Made by a program: the position numbers and the translations under genes | Notes under the pieces: model-generated | Seen by the model: the letters and a program-made list of their open reading frames with translations, nothing else | Told to the model about the DNA's origin: nothing | Databases searched by the model: none | IMG/VR virus record: IMGVR_UViG_3300008516_000171 | Coordinates: 1-32,687 of that record | Source of the DNA: a virus | Reading direction: 5' to 3' (one strand) | DNA: 32,687 nucleotides | Shown here: positions 14,143 to 22,724 of the stretch, piece after piece | Layout of the letters: each line of letters starts with the position of its first letter | Numbering within the stretch: position 1 is the stretch's first letter

Positions 14143-14149
14143 TAATCAA
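13763..14149 (-). CDS. Possible antisense gene inside the rightward arm
   Basis: 128 aa (or from Met4). It has a natural acidic composition and helical text: EFDEEAGWYAILDYLYAELF, LELLEDYRCQFSRRDRR, VRPVIDCLEELGRETDTASL, VAIVVLEAIQGQL. No family is recognised. It is the only minus-strand candidate within the rightward arm, and no clear ribosome site precedes it. On composition it is more convincing than the plus-strand frame that covers it; on signals it is less so. Both are listed so the conflict is visible. Confidence 0.42.
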   Translation of the reverse strand: MIIMFREFDEEAGWYAILDYLYAELFPPTFLELLEDYRCQFSRRDRRGIVSKKTVRPVIDCLEELGRETDTASLAQWLQHTGTTVAIVVLEAIQGQLPKADSLEGVEPEPLTGCEAVLFCLCRLLERP

Positions 14150-14194
14150 ATTTTAACAGGAAGTTGAAATAGCACAATAGAAAGGATGCTAAAA

Positions 14195-14713
14195 ATGCAC
14201 TTCAGGGGCTTCTTGCCCGCCGTTATTTTTTTCCTGCTCTTTATCTGCGGATGTGGTACAAGTCTGCGGAACCCGTTCTATTTCAAAAAGGCCGAAGGGT
14301 CGGCTTGTAAGTCCCCGCAGCTTAACGTAGAAACGCTCTTTGCCCGGCTGCCCGAAGAACAAAAGATGCCCGCTTATACCTTCACCGTGGATAAGCTTGT
14401 CGAGGTTTTGAAGGAAGAAACGGGTCCCCGGAAGCAGCTGGCCGGGGGTATGCTCTTATACAACGGGCTGGCGCTCCTGACCGTTATGGCCGGCGTTGTC
14501 TTTTTGTTCTGGCGTTCCAAGTGGGGGGTTCCGTTAATCGCCGCAGGAATAACGGCAATGGTACTTATCAACGTATTCAGCCAAATGGCTGCGCTCATTG
14601 CATGGCTTACTGTCGGGGCTGGTTTGGCTGCTGTAGTGTACAAGGCCTGGGACTATCACACGGAGCGAGACGAAAAAATACAACAATTACAGGAAAAGGA
14701 GCAGTCGAAATGA
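14195..14713 (+). CDS. Lipoprotein-like membrane protein, possible lysis component
   Basis: 172 aa from the ATG at 14195, which has AAAGGA 8 nt upstream; an ATG at 14186 touches that site and is less likely. The N-terminus is a signal with a lipobox-like ICGC (FFLLFICGCGTSLRN). About 80 polar residues follow, then two or three membrane helices (LLTVMAGVVFLFW; VPLIAAGITAMVLINVF; AALIAWLTVGAGLAAVVY) and a charged coiled C-terminus (ERDEKIQQLQEKE). Its stop overlaps the next start. Position before the gp25-like gene suggests a lysis or envelope role, but it does not clearly match a holin or spanin family. Confidence 0.7.
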   Translation: MHFRGFLPAVIFFLLFICGCGTSLRNPFYFKKAEGSACKSPQLNVETLFARLPEEQKMPAYTFTVDKLVEVLKEETGPRKQLAGGMLLYNGLALLTVMAGVVFLFWRSKWGVPLIAAGITAMVLINVFSQMAALIAWLTVGAGLAAVVYKAWDYHTERDEKIQQLQEKEQSK

Positions 14714-15018
14714 AGCCGCAGTTGTTAAGAAAAATCGGCGTCGGCTTGCTGGGTTTGGCCTTGCTTGCGTTGTGCCTGAATCTGGTTCTCTGGTCGCTTA
14801 TGGCGTTGATGGGAGCGGGGGTTATCAGTGGGTATTTGGCTGTCCGTAAACAGCCGACTATTTCGCAATGGATTCAGGATTTGATTCGAGGGAGGGGAGT
14901 CGACCTTGCAATTATGGTAGGAATTTTTGTTTTGATATGGTTCATCGGCGGCCCGGTAATATTTCTATGGTCGATGGTTGGCGGGCTCAACGTCCATTTT
15001 AACGGTGAGAGGTGGTAA
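14710..15018 (+). CDS. Small membrane protein, holin candidate
   Basis: 102 aa from an ATG overlapping the stop of the preceding gene (ATGA). Two hydrophobic blocks are clear: residues 9-42 (GVGLLGLALLALCLNLVLWS, then LMALMGAGVISGYL) and residues 63-92 (LAIMVGIFVLIWFIGGPVIF). The size, membrane segments and place just before the terminase block fit a phage holin. This is inference: no family motif is seen. Confidence 0.65.
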   Translation: MKPQLLRKIGVGLLGLALLALCLNLVLWSLMALMGAGVISGYLAVRKQPTISQWIQDLIRGRGVDLAIMVGIFVLIWFIGGPVIFLWSMVGGLNVHFNGERW

Positions 15019-15023
15019 TAAAG

Positions 15024-15428
15024 ATGAATGTCCCTTTGTCCGTAGTGATCGCCATAGTCGGTCCTATCGTGGCCCTTGTGGGTACGTTGATTGTATTGAA
15101 TCTTCGCTCAATCAAAAGCTGTGTTCGCGGCTGGACGCAGCGTATTGACAAGCAGGACCAGCAGCTCGAGCACACAAAAAAACAGGTCACAACGTTTGGT
15201 ATCCAAATGCGTGACTGTAAAGTTGACTGCGAAAGGTCTTTTGTCAGCGCCGAGCTGTTTTTACGCGAGACCAGTTTTAGCCGCCGCAGTATGGAGACCC
15301 TGTCGGCTTCTGTAAATCGAGTCGAAGGCAAATTAACGGTCGTCGATAAGCTGCCTCAGATATGCGGTGACATATCACGAGAAATTGTAAGCCAGATGCA
15401 GAACGGAGTTAAGAATGCCGAATCCTGA
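15024..15428 (+). CDS. Mu gp25-like (DUF2730-type) membrane-anchored coiled-coil protein
   Basis: 134 aa from the ATG at 15024, with GAGGTGG 8 nt upstream (an ATG at 15012 adds 4 residues). An N-terminal membrane helix (LSVVIAIVGPIVALVGTLIV) is followed by a coiled coil with IDKQDQQLEHTKKQ and a second helix near the C-terminus. This layout and the place directly before gp26- and gp27-like genes match the DUF2730 protein of Mu-like phages. It could alternatively serve as an inner-membrane spanin. It overlaps the next gene by 14 nt. Confidence 0.7.
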   Translation: MNVPLSVVIAIVGPIVALVGTLIVLNLRSIKSCVRGWTQRIDKQDQQLEHTKKQVTTFGIQMRDCKVDCERSFVSAELFLRETSFSRRSMETLSASVNRVEGKLTVVDKLPQICGDISREIVSQMQNGVKNAES

Positions 15429-15720
15429 AGCGAGTAAAATCAAACAGGCCCGGAAAATAATTTTATCGAGCTTAAACCGAATGTATCCCACGCCCCTTTT
15501 AATACAGACCTTGTACCGGGTAATGTGCGGTTTTGATGAGTACTACGACTTTTCGCTTTTGCAAAAGGACGTTACGTATCTAAAGCAGAAGGGCTACGTC
15601 GAGTTTGTCGACGACAGGCTCGGCGGTGCCGACCGTTTCGCTGATAAATGCATCGGCCTTACCGCTGAAGGCAAGGAGATTGCGGACCGCACCCAAATCA
15701 ACGGGGCCCTGGAGATATGA
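15415..15720 (+). CDS. Mu gp26-like winged-helix protein
   Basis: 101 aa. Helices KIKQARKIILSSLNRMYPTP and LIQTLYRVMC are followed by a recognition-type DFSLLQKDVTYLKQKGYVEF and a wing FVDDRLGGADRFADKCIGLT, ending EIADR. This is the usual shape and length of the gp26-type protein between gp25 and the small terminase in Mu-like genomes. It overlaps both neighbours. It may help DNA recognition in packaging or late regulation. Confidence 0.78.
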   Translation: MPNPEASKIKQARKIILSSLNRMYPTPLLIQTLYRVMCGFDEYYDFSLLQKDVTYLKQKGYVEFVDDRLGGADRFADKCIGLTAEGKEIADRTQINGALEI

Positions 15721-16286
15721 TGTCGAAGAACAGGCGTACACACAGCACGATTGATAAGCTGCCCGCCGGGCTGCGGGAGACACTGACGCGTATGCTGGTC
15801 GATAACGAATGGCCTGATGATATTACAGGCCATTACGATGGTGACCCGCGATACAAGGACCTGGCCCTGTACTGCAAGTTGAAGGGCTATGTCGTCAGCG
15901 AATCGGCAGTAGGGCGGTTCGGTATGCGGATGCGGACCCTTGCGAGAATGAAGAACGCCGGTGTCATCGTCCGTGATGTAATGAAGGACCTGACGGCCGA
16001 GAAGGCGAGCGCGACGCAAAAGGCTGTCTCCGAGATTATTACCGCCCAGATAATCGAATTTGCATCCGAACAGAACCTGACTGCAAAAGAGATTCAGAAT
16101 GTTGCCAGGGCCGTCAAGGACTGCACGCATGTTTCTATCAACGCGGACAAGTACATCCGCGAGCAGATAAGCCAGAAGGTCACGGCCGCTGCGGCATCGA
16201 CAAAGACCAAGCTCAGCAAGGCCGGTGTTAATAGAAAACTGATTCAGGAAATCATCGATGAGCACTTAGGAGTGATAAAATCGTAG
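15717..16286 (+). CDS. DUF3486 protein, putative small terminase (Mu gp27-like)
   Basis: 189 aa, starting in an ATGATG that overlaps the previous stop; the second ATG (15720) has GGAG 5 nt away. The N-terminal half has the DUF3486 signature: STIDKLPAGLRETLTRMLVD, DITGHYDGDPRYKDLALYCK, LKGYVVSESAVGRFGMRMRT. The rest is helical (KASATQKAVSEIITAQIIEF). In Mu-like phages gp27 lies directly before the large terminase and is thought to recognise the packaging start in the element. Function in packaging follows from family and position. Confidence 0.9.
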   Translation: MMSKNRRTHSTIDKLPAGLRETLTRMLVDNEWPDDITGHYDGDPRYKDLALYCKLKGYVVSESAVGRFGMRMRTLARMKNAGVIVRDVMKDLTAEKASATQKAVSEIITAQIIEFASEQNLTAKEIQNVARAVKDCTHVSINADKYIREQISQKVTAAAASTKTKLSKAGVNRKLIQEIIDEHLGVIKS

Positions 16287-16318
16287 CTCGAACAGATACA
16301 TTACCAAGGGGTTATTTT

Positions 16319-17650
16319 TTGCCGTACCAGGTTCGCTGGATACTCGATGAATCCGAGGCGATGCTCTCCGAAAAGAGCAGACGCATAGGGATGACTTATG
16401 CCGATAGTTACAAGTCCTGCAGGGACCGCAATCGCTCCGACGTTAAGCGAGATTTATGGTTCTCCTCCGCCGACGAATCCGCCGCCTTTGAATATGCCCA
16501 ATACTGCAAGCAATGGTGCGAGTTAATGGACGTGGTATCAAAAGAAATACTCCAGCAGCTCGAGGACGATAGGGGTTACAAATACAATAACTACATCGTC
16601 GAGTTTCCCAACAGCTGCCGCATCAATTGCATGACCAGCAATCCCCGGCGGTTCCGTTCCAAAGGCGGCGACGTCGTACTTGACGAGTTCGCCTGGCACG
16701 ATAAACCGATTGAAATGCTCGATGCCGCTCTGCCGACTACTACCTGGGGATACAATATCCGGATACTTTCCACCCACAACGGGGAATCTTCCGAGTTTAA
16801 CCGTATTGTCCGCCTTATAAACCGCGTTCTGCGAGGGGAGCTCACGTTTGAGGATGCACATACTCTGGCCTGGTCGTTGCATCGCACTACTATTACCGAT
16901 GCAATCGACCAGGGAATAGCCGAGAAGGTCTATCGGCTCGGTCACATCGACCCTGCCGCCCGTGGAAAATTTCTCAAGGCCTGTCGGGCCCGGGCTCGTA
17001 ATGAGGATGCCTGGAAGCAGGAGTATATGTGTGAGCCGTCAAGTGAATCGGCTGCCCTTATTCCGTACGACCTCTATCAGGCCTGTGAAACGACCGACTG
17101 TATTGGGCCCCTTGTCCCTCGAACCGAAGCGCGCAGAGAGTATTATCTCGGCGCCGATATCGGCAGGGAGAAGCACTTAACGGTGTTCTGGGTCTGGGAG
17201 CTGCTCGGCGATATCCTAATCTGCCGCAAGGTAATAAAACTCCACAAGACCCCTTATAAAACCCAGCTTCAGGTCGCTGGTGATTTATTTGCCAATCAAA
17301 ACATTCTGCGAGGATGCATCGACGCTACAGGCATAGGCGACATGCTCGCCGAGACTCTCCAGGACCGCTTCGGCGCCCATCGAGTCGAGAAGGTCAAATT
17401 TACTGCCGGTGTGAAAGAGCACCTGGCCAGCTTAATGGTCCAGGGCTTTGAAGATAAACTCCTGCGGGTGCCGTCCGATGTCGCCGTTCGCGAGAGCTTT
17501 CACAAGGTCCGCAAGACTGTTACGGCCGCCGGTAACGTCCGCTACGATGCAGCCAGTACCGAAGCCGGGCATGCAGATGAATTCTGGTCCGCAGCTTTAG
17601 GCAAGGAAGCGGCCACCAAGGCCGTTGTACCGGAGTGTATTTTATTATGA
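16319..17650 (+). CDS. Large terminase, Mu gp28-like
   Basis: 443 aa from a TTG at 16319 with AAGGGG 7 nt upstream; the frame is open a little further up with no ATG. The ATPase domain shows a Walker A-like SEKSRRIGMT at 17-26 (the Arg-rich form of this family) and Walker B VVLDEFAWH at 119-127, followed by the coupling motif STHN at 151-154. The RNase H-like nuclease has Asp280 (GADIG), Asp335 (CIDATGIGD) and Asp420 (HADEFW). The motor packages DNA from the inserted prophage by headful cutting in Mu-type phages. It is coupled to the portal gene (ATGA). Confidence 0.94.
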   Translation: MPYQVRWILDESEAMLSEKSRRIGMTYADSYKSCRDRNRSDVKRDLWFSSADESAAFEYAQYCKQWCELMDVVSKEILQQLEDDRGYKYNNYIVEFPNSCRINCMTSNPRRFRSKGGDVVLDEFAWHDKPIEMLDAALPTTTWGYNIRILSTHNGESSEFNRIVRLINRVLRGELTFEDAHTLAWSLHRTTITDAIDQGIAEKVYRLGHIDPAARGKFLKACRARARNEDAWKQEYMCEPSSESAALIPYDLYQACETTDCIGPLVPRTEARREYYLGADIGREKHLTVFWVWELLGDILICRKVIKLHKTPYKTQLQVAGDLFANQNILRGCIDATGIGDMLAETLQDRFGAHRVEKVKFTAGVKEHLASLMVQGFEDKLLRVPSDVAVRESFHKVRKTVTAAGNVRYDAASTEAGHADEFWSAALGKEAATKAVVPECILL

Positions 17651-20049
17651 CCGAAGCTATTGTCAAAAGACGTTTAAGTCTCGAGGCCGCCGAGCTGCTG
17701 CGGCTCAGCATCGACCGACAAGTCAAATCTGCCCGCAAGGATTTTACTATAGGTCTGTCGCAGTTTCATCAGCTCTTCGATAAGAGCACCTGGGTCGATG
17801 GTGACGGCAGCTCTACTCCGAGGCGGCCTTACAGTCAGGTTGAATTGGTCTTTCGTTGTGTCGAGGAGTTGGTCAACGCCATTCAGGGTCTGTCTCTGGT
17901 CTTATCGACTGCGGACGAGAAGATAATCGAATCTGGTCCGCAGTACGACATACTGTTCAACAACCCGTTGATGAGCTGGGAGAAGTTCATCATTCAGACA
18001 GTCGGTCACTACGCACTGAGCCGTGATGTCTTCTGGGTCTTTACTGATATGGTCGGCAGTCGGCCCAAGGAGATCGCCGTCGTCTCCGGCGCCCAGATGC
18101 ACGCCCTTACTCACAATCGCCGAACCGACGGTGAGCTTATCGGCTGGGAATTTCGCGGTGCCGGCGGCCAGCGGGCCAACTATGCCCTCGACGAAGTTTA
18201 TCAGCTCAAAAACTTCAATCCGTACGACCGCTTCCACGGTGTCGGTCCCACGTCCGCCGCTAAATTAAGTATCAATTACAGCTATGCCGCCTCGCTGTTT
18301 AATACGAGCGCTCTGGACAACGCCGCCGAACCAGGTCTTATCTTGACCAGCGACCGGGGTCTAACGCCGGAGGAGGTTAGTTTCTTGCGCGAACAGTTTG
18401 ACACCCGTCATCGCGGCGCCGCCCACGCCAAGCGCACGGCCGTATTGACGGGCGGTATGGATGTCAAAACTATGGCGTTAAAGATGACCGATATGCAGCT
18501 TGCCGAAATCTCACAAGTAAAGGACAAACGAATCTGTACGACCTTCGGTGTGCCTCCGGAGATTGTCGGTTTGGGCACCGAGGCCCAGTACGCCCAGGGC
18601 CCCGCCCAGAAGGCCTTTATGTTCAATACGATAATACCGTTGGGCAATCTGATTGCCGGCGAGCTCTCTCGCGGTGTTCTTTCGTGTTTTTATTCGACCG
18701 ACGCCCGCAGCGTTGAGCTTTCCGCCGCCAAGTTCTATGGTGGTATGAGAGCCAAGTCGCTCGGCTCTCGCCGTTTTTATCGCGATGCCCGCAGCAAGGC
18801 CGCCGCCGCCAAATTAAAAATATTTGCATGGTTCGATTACGACCAGCACCCTATCGTTCAGGAGCACAAAAAGGAGACCGCTGAAAAAGTATTCAAATTT
18901 ACGCAGAGCGGTGTCACCTTGAACGATTTGATAGAGACCCACGACCTTCCCTACCAGGCACGGCCCTGGGGCGATGAATGGTGGATTGGTATGGGTCAGG
19001 TCCCCGCCAGTTATACGCTCGAAGCAGGCCTTGAAGGTCTCACCGGTCCATCCCTGCCGGAAGGCGAGCCCTCCGGCGAAGAGGAAGGCAAGGCCGCAGC
19101 CGGGACACGAGCTCCGCTTCACGCTTCACGAGAAAAGGCCGATGAGCAGCAGCAACTTCGTCTCTGGCGCAATTGGGTCGTTTCCTGGGCGGGCATCGAG
19201 CGGGAATATAAAGAAGCGCTTCGCAAATTCTTCATTCGGCAGCAGCGAATACTTATCAAAAAACTCAAAGAGGCTCTGACTGAATCTTCCTCTGCGAAAT
19301 ACGAGCGACGAGCGACAAGCGACGAAGTGATAGCCAGAATCGTTTTCGATTTGAAAGCTGAAGACGGCAAGCTCAGGGTAATCAATCAGACCTTCTTCGG
19401 AAAGGCATCCGAATTGGGCGCCCGCCAGTCGCTCTCCGAGGTCCTCGGCATCAGCGGTGACGCTATGGCCGAAGCGGTCGCCCAGGTCAAAAGGAGGCCT
19501 TTAATCAGGGCCGCCCTGACCCGCCAGTCCCACAATATAACGAAGGTAAATTCCACAACTCAAAAGCTCGTTGCCAATCAATTAACCAAGGGCCTCGAGG
19601 CGGGCGAAGGTCTAAACGACCTTGCTTCTCGAATTGGTAAAACACTCGGCTCGAACAGGTCAAGGGCGTTATCTATCGCCCGCACCCAGACTGCCGGCGC
19701 CGTCGGCACCGGTCGGCACGCCGGTATGCAGCAGGCGGGCGTTAAAAAGAAAAGCTGGGTAACTTCCGGTGATGAAAATGTCCGCGATAGTCATCGCAAT
19801 GCTGGTTCCCGTTATGCCGACGGTATCGACCTCAATATACCATATCAGGTCGGCGGTGACATGCTGATGTATCCGGGTGACCCTGCCGGCTCGGCAGCCG
19901 AAATTGTCAACTGCCGATGTGTATCTATCGCACGTGCCGCCGCCGGCAAAATATTCGATTCGGCATATTACGCCAATATGCAATTTTACTCTTATAACGC
20001 TCTGCAAAAGCTCTCTGTAAAACAGGGACAAAAAGACAAGGACAAATAA
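17647..20049 (+). CDS. Portal protein fused to a MuF minor head domain
   Basis: 800 aa from the ATG at 17647 that overlaps the terminase stop. Residues 50-430 are an HK97-type portal: YALSRDVFWVFTDM, LDEVYQLKNFNPYDRFHGVG, the typical KDKRICTTFGVPPEIVGLG and PLGNLIAGELSRG. A Pro/Glu/Ala-rich linker (about 470-500) follows. The C-terminus is a MuF/SPP1 gp7-type domain: ALSIARTQTAGAVGTGRHAG, ENVRDSHRNAG, GDPAGSAAEIVNCRCV. In Mu these are separate genes, and the Mu portal is of another family (DUF935). Heptad-repeat DNA is translated in the linker region (19114-19132 and 19292-19325). The protein forms the portal ring, and the MuF part probably goes with the injected or internal head proteins. 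Confidence 0.93.
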   Translation: MTEAIVKRRLSLEAAELLRLSIDRQVKSARKDFTIGLSQFHQLFDKSTWVDGDGSSTPRRPYSQVELVFRCVEELVNAIQGLSLVLSTADEKIIESGPQYDILFNNPLMSWEKFIIQTVGHYALSRDVFWVFTDMVGSRPKEIAVVSGAQMHALTHNRRTDGELIGWEFRGAGGQRANYALDEVYQLKNFNPYDRFHGVGPTSAAKLSINYSYAASLFNTSALDNAAEPGLILTSDRGLTPEEVSFLREQFDTRHRGAAHAKRTAVLTGGMDVKTMALKMTDMQLAEISQVKDKRICTTFGVPPEIVGLGTEAQYAQGPAQKAFMFNTIIPLGNLIAGELSRGVLSCFYSTDARSVELSAAKFYGGMRAKSLGSRRFYRDARSKAAAAKLKIFAWFDYDQHPIVQEHKKETAEKVFKFTQSGVTLNDLIETHDLPYQARPWGDEWWIGMGQVPASYTLEAGLEGLTGPSLPEGEPSGEEEGKAAAGTRAPLHASREKADEQQQLRLWRNWVVSWAGIEREYKEALRKFFIRQQRILIKKLKEALTESSSAKYERRATSDEVIARIVFDLKAEDGKLRVINQTFFGKASELGARQSLSEVLGISGDAMAEAVAQVKRRPLIRAALTRQSHNITKVNSTTQKLVANQLTKGLEAGEGLNDLASRIGKTLGSNRSRALSIARTQTAGAVGTGRHAGMQQAGVKKKSWVTSGDENVRDSHRNAGSRYADGIDLNIPYQVGGDMLMYPGDPAGSAAEIVNCRCVSIARAAAGKIFDSAYYANMQFYSYNALQKLSVKQGQKDKDK
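19114..19325. repeat. Heptad-repeat copies translated within the portal-MuF linker
   Basis: At 19114-19132 the strand complementary to the gene reads as gtgaagcgtgaagc, the unit seen at 26400-26460. At 19292-19325 the text tgcgaaatacgagcgacgag matches the start of the junction repeat at 23425. Both stay in frame and encode the polar PLHASREKAD and SAKYERRATSDE segments. Confidence 0.55.
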
Positions 20050-20050
20050 A

Positions 20051-20782
20051 ATGGAGCCTAAAATGAAATTTTTCTACCCGCACGTAAAAGCAATCAATGC
20101 AGAAAATCGCCGGATCACGGTCTGCATCTCGATGGACGAAATCGACCGGCACAATGAACGCATAGAAATCAGTGCTATAGCCGAGGCCCTGAAGGGCTAT
20201 ACAGCCAATTCTGTCGTCCTCGGCGATCACCAGCATCGATTAGCGACCGGCGAATCATCTGTCATCGGCCATGCACCGCCCGATTCATTCAAAGTCCTCG
20301 CCGATGCTGTGGATATGGACATCGTGTTTTCTACCACAAAAAACGCTGAAACCTATTGGATCAACTTTAGGGACGGCCATCAGAAGGCGGTCTCTATCGG
20401 CTTCATCGATTTGGAATGGCGATTCGAGAAAATTGACGGACGAAAAATCTATGTCACCACAAAACTTGAGCTGCTCGAACTAAGCTGCGTGGCCGTACCC
20501 GCCAATCGAGGAGCACTAATCAAGGCCAAGGGAATGTTTGACCGGCAGGCCGTTGAAAAAGACGAACAGCCATCGGCTTTTCCCGACAAACTCAACTCGG
20601 TTTTGGAGGGCATCGAGGACATCAAATCGCTTTTAATCACCGATTCGGACAGATTCGCAGAAGAGCTCTTGCTCGGTGAGCATTCTGGTCCATCTGTTCT
20701 TGCCGGTGACAATAATGCCGAGCAATCGTTTGAACGAATGAAAAATGCGTTAAATTTTGGAGATAAAGACAATGTTGACTAA
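20051..20782 (+). CDS. HK97-type prohead protease (S78/U35)
   Basis: 243 aa; a second ATG at 20063 has GGAG 6 nt upstream and may be the true start. The protease domain (residues 1-160) shows VVLGDHQHRLATGE with the catalytic His at 60 or 62, KAVSIGFI with Ser115 as nucleophile, and LLELSCVAVPANRGALI, the standard end of S78 proteases. The remainder is a scaffold-like helical region (KLNSVLEGIEDIKSLLITDS). It cuts the capsid delta domain during head maturation. The end overlaps the capsid gene start by 11 nt. Confidence 0.92.
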   Translation: MEPKMKFFYPHVKAINAENRRITVCISMDEIDRHNERIEISAIAEALKGYTANSVVLGDHQHRLATGESSVIGHAPPDSFKVLADAVDMDIVFSTTKNAETYWINFRDGHQKAVSIGFIDLEWRFEKIDGRKIYVTTKLELLELSCVAVPANRGALIKAKGMFDRQAVEKDEQPSAFPDKLNSVLEGIEDIKSLLITDSDRFAEELLLGEHSGPSVLAGDNNAEQSFERMKNALNFGDKDNVD

Positions 20783-22157
20783 CGAACAGATGGAAAAACG
20801 CCTGAAAGAGACCGCCGATATGGTGGAGAAGGCGGTAGGCGACATCAATAAGAATCTCGCCACTAAGGCCGAGGTGCTCGAGCTTATCAATACGAGGACC
20901 GGTGAGGACGGTGAGCTCGTCAAAAACAGCAGGGCCGACATTGACACCCTTAACACTGGTGTCGCAGAAGTCAAGACGGTCATCGATAAGTTGAATAAGG
21001 ACCTCCGCGACCTCAATCGCCGGAAGCTCTCGCAGCCGCCGTACTCCTCGGTCAGCGGCTATCGCGGCTACTTCTCGTCACCCCAGGAAGCCAAGGCCTT
21101 CGCCCTGCTGATTATGGCAGCCACGATGGGCGGTCACAGCCGGTTCAAAGACAGGGTCGAGCAAATCAACAAATCCCTCGAGGAGATGGGAATTGAGCCG
21201 TACCTGGTAGATGGCAACGGCCATAAGGCAATGGTCGGCTCAGGCCAGGTCTCCGGCTCTCTGGTAACGGTCGAGCAAATCCCCAGCATCCTCATGATGA
21301 TTGAGACCTACGGCAAGTACAGGGCCAACGCCCTGGTCATGCCGATGGGTGCGGGCCAGACTACCCAGCCAAAAGTTGACGGTCTGTTGACCGGCTACGT
21401 ACCTGGTGAGGGCGGCACTATTACTGAGACCGAACCGACAATTGCTGTAATAACCCTGACACCCAGGACACTCAATTTTCTGACTGGTTATTCGATGGAA
21501 TTGGAGGAAGATTCCCTGGTCGCTCTTGGTGAGATGCTGGCCGGCCTGTTCGCCCGCTCGATGGCCTATTACGAGGACCTGATTGGCTTTTTGGGCGACG
21601 GCACCAGCACCTATTTCGGTATGACCGGAATCACCGGCGCACTGCGGGCGGTCGATGCTACTATTGCCAATATCAAATCCCTCGTTGTCGGTGCCGGCAA
21701 TGCCTACAGCGAGCTGACTCTGGCTAACTTTGAGTCTCTCGTTGGAACCCTGCCCGAATATAGCGATGACGGTGACGTCAAGTGGTATGCGCATCGTTAC
21801 TTTTTCTGGACGGTTATGGTAAAGCTGGCCCTGGCAGCCGGCAGCGGTACTGCGGCCGAAATCCTTACCGGCCAGGCAGTCAAGCAGCGGACTTACCTGG
21901 GCTATCCGGTCGAGTTCACCCAGGTTATGCCCAAGGCCGAGGCCAACAGTCAGATCTGTGCACTTCTGGCGAATCTCCGTCAGGGTGCAATGCTCGGAAC
22001 CAGGGGCGGTATTGAGTTCGCCCAGAGCTCCGAGCGCTACTTCGAAAAAGGCGTCATCGCCGTCAGGGGCCGCGACCGTATCGCCGTCAATGCACACGGT
22101 GTCGGCAACACGATCAATGCTGGCCCTATCTGCGGACTGATTACCGCTGCCAGCTAA
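20772..22157 (+). CDS. Major capsid protein, HK97 fold
   Basis: 461 aa from the ATG at 20772 with GGAG 9 nt upstream. Residues 1-85 form an N-terminal coiled-coil delta domain (LKETADMVEKAVGDINKNLA, TVIDKLNKDLRDLNRRK), a scaffold normally removed by the protease encoded just before. The core follows: GSLVTVEQIPSILMMIETYG, YSMELEEDSLVALGEMLAGL, MAYYEDLIGFLGDGTSTYFG, GYPVEFTQVMPK, and the C-terminal VIAVRGRDRIAVNAHGVG, all typical of Phage_capsid HK97 proteins. It builds the icosahedral shell. This differs from Mu's own T-type capsid gene. Confidence 0.95.
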   Translation: MLTNEQMEKRLKETADMVEKAVGDINKNLATKAEVLELINTRTGEDGELVKNSRADIDTLNTGVAEVKTVIDKLNKDLRDLNRRKLSQPPYSSVSGYRGYFSSPQEAKAFALLIMAATMGGHSRFKDRVEQINKSLEEMGIEPYLVDGNGHKAMVGSGQVSGSLVTVEQIPSILMMIETYGKYRANALVMPMGAGQTTQPKVDGLLTGYVPGEGGTITETEPTIAVITLTPRTLNFLTGYSMELEEDSLVALGEMLAGLFARSMAYYEDLIGFLGDGTSTYFGMTGITGALRAVDATIANIKSLVVGAGNAYSELTLANFESLVGTLPEYSDDGDVKWYAHRYFFWTVMVKLALAAGSGTAAEILTGQAVKQRTYLGYPVEFTQVMPKAEANSQICALLANLRQGAMLGTRGGIEFAQSSERYFEKGVIAVRGRDRIAVNAHGVGNTINAGPICGLITAAS

Positions 22158-22248
22158 TCGCAGTTCGTTCGAGGGTGATGAAGAGTGTTGTGTTAATAAT
22201 GGTCGTTCCTAATGCGTAATTAGGACCTGAAATTTTAAGGAGAATAAA
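22158..22248. other. Short gap with a hairpin
   Basis: TCCTAAT (22207-22213) pairs with ATTAGGA (22219-22225) around gcgta. The ribosome site AAGGAG of the next gene follows. The preceding gagggtgatgaagagtgtt is nearly repeated at 11671, also outside the well-folded coding text. No gene is seen. Confidence 0.45.
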
Positions 22249-22722
22249 ATGGATTTACGAGCTATTTTGAAAATGCTGAAGCTCAAAACGGTCACGCCTC
22301 CGCAGCTCAAGGACGACGGCGATTTCGCCGGCAATACCTACATTGACACCCAGGGCCTGGGTGCAATTCTGTTTTTGCTTATGGTCGGGACTACCGATGT
22401 TGCAGCCGGTGACGCTATCGGCTCTACCGCCGAAGGGACCGCCCCGCTCGTCGAAGAATGTGACACCATCGGTGGCAGCTATACGGCCGTTCCCAGCGCG
22501 GTCCTGGCCGATGCCATCCAGTATAATGAGGACGACAAGCTGTTTGGTATTTATGTCGATTTGACCAAGACCCATAAGCGCTATATGCAGGTTCAGGCCC
22601 CGCACTCGGCGGCTGGCGCCGTGAACGGCTCGAACCTGGCCATTCTGGCCCTCGGCTTTCCGGTCGATGAAAGTCCCCGCGATGCCGCCGGTATGGGCCT
22701 GACTGAATTGATTGAGGCGTAA
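22249..22722 (+). CDS. Head decoration/accessory-type protein
   Basis: 157 aa with AAGGAG before the ATG. The sequence GLGAILFLLMVGTTDVAAGD, DDKLFGIYVDLTKTHKRYMQ and LAILALGFPVDESPRDAAG follows a common phage pattern: a beta-sandwich with a central strand, a KRY strand, then a short C-terminal tail with Pro. Such proteins lie right after the major capsid gene in many tailed phages and are thought to be head-surface or connector accessories. No precise family is assigned. Confidence 0.72.
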   Translation: MDLRAILKMLKLKTVTPPQLKDDGDFAGNTYIDTQGLGAILFLLMVGTTDVAAGDAIGSTAEGTAPLVEECDTIGGSYTAVPSAVLADAIQYNEDDKLFGIYVDLTKTHKRYMQVQAPHSAAGAVNGSNLAILALGFPVDESPRDAAGMGLTELIEA

Positions 22723-22724
22723 TA

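Noticed and set aside
21240-22097. 285-aa minus-strand ORF opposite the capsid gene
   Set aside because: Typical antisense shadow of a GC-biased gene; the capsid frame has all family motifs.
11671-22190. Direct repeat gagggtgatgaaRAGTRTT at 11671 and 22171
   Set aside because: About 19 nt with mismatches, only two copies; too little to call an element.
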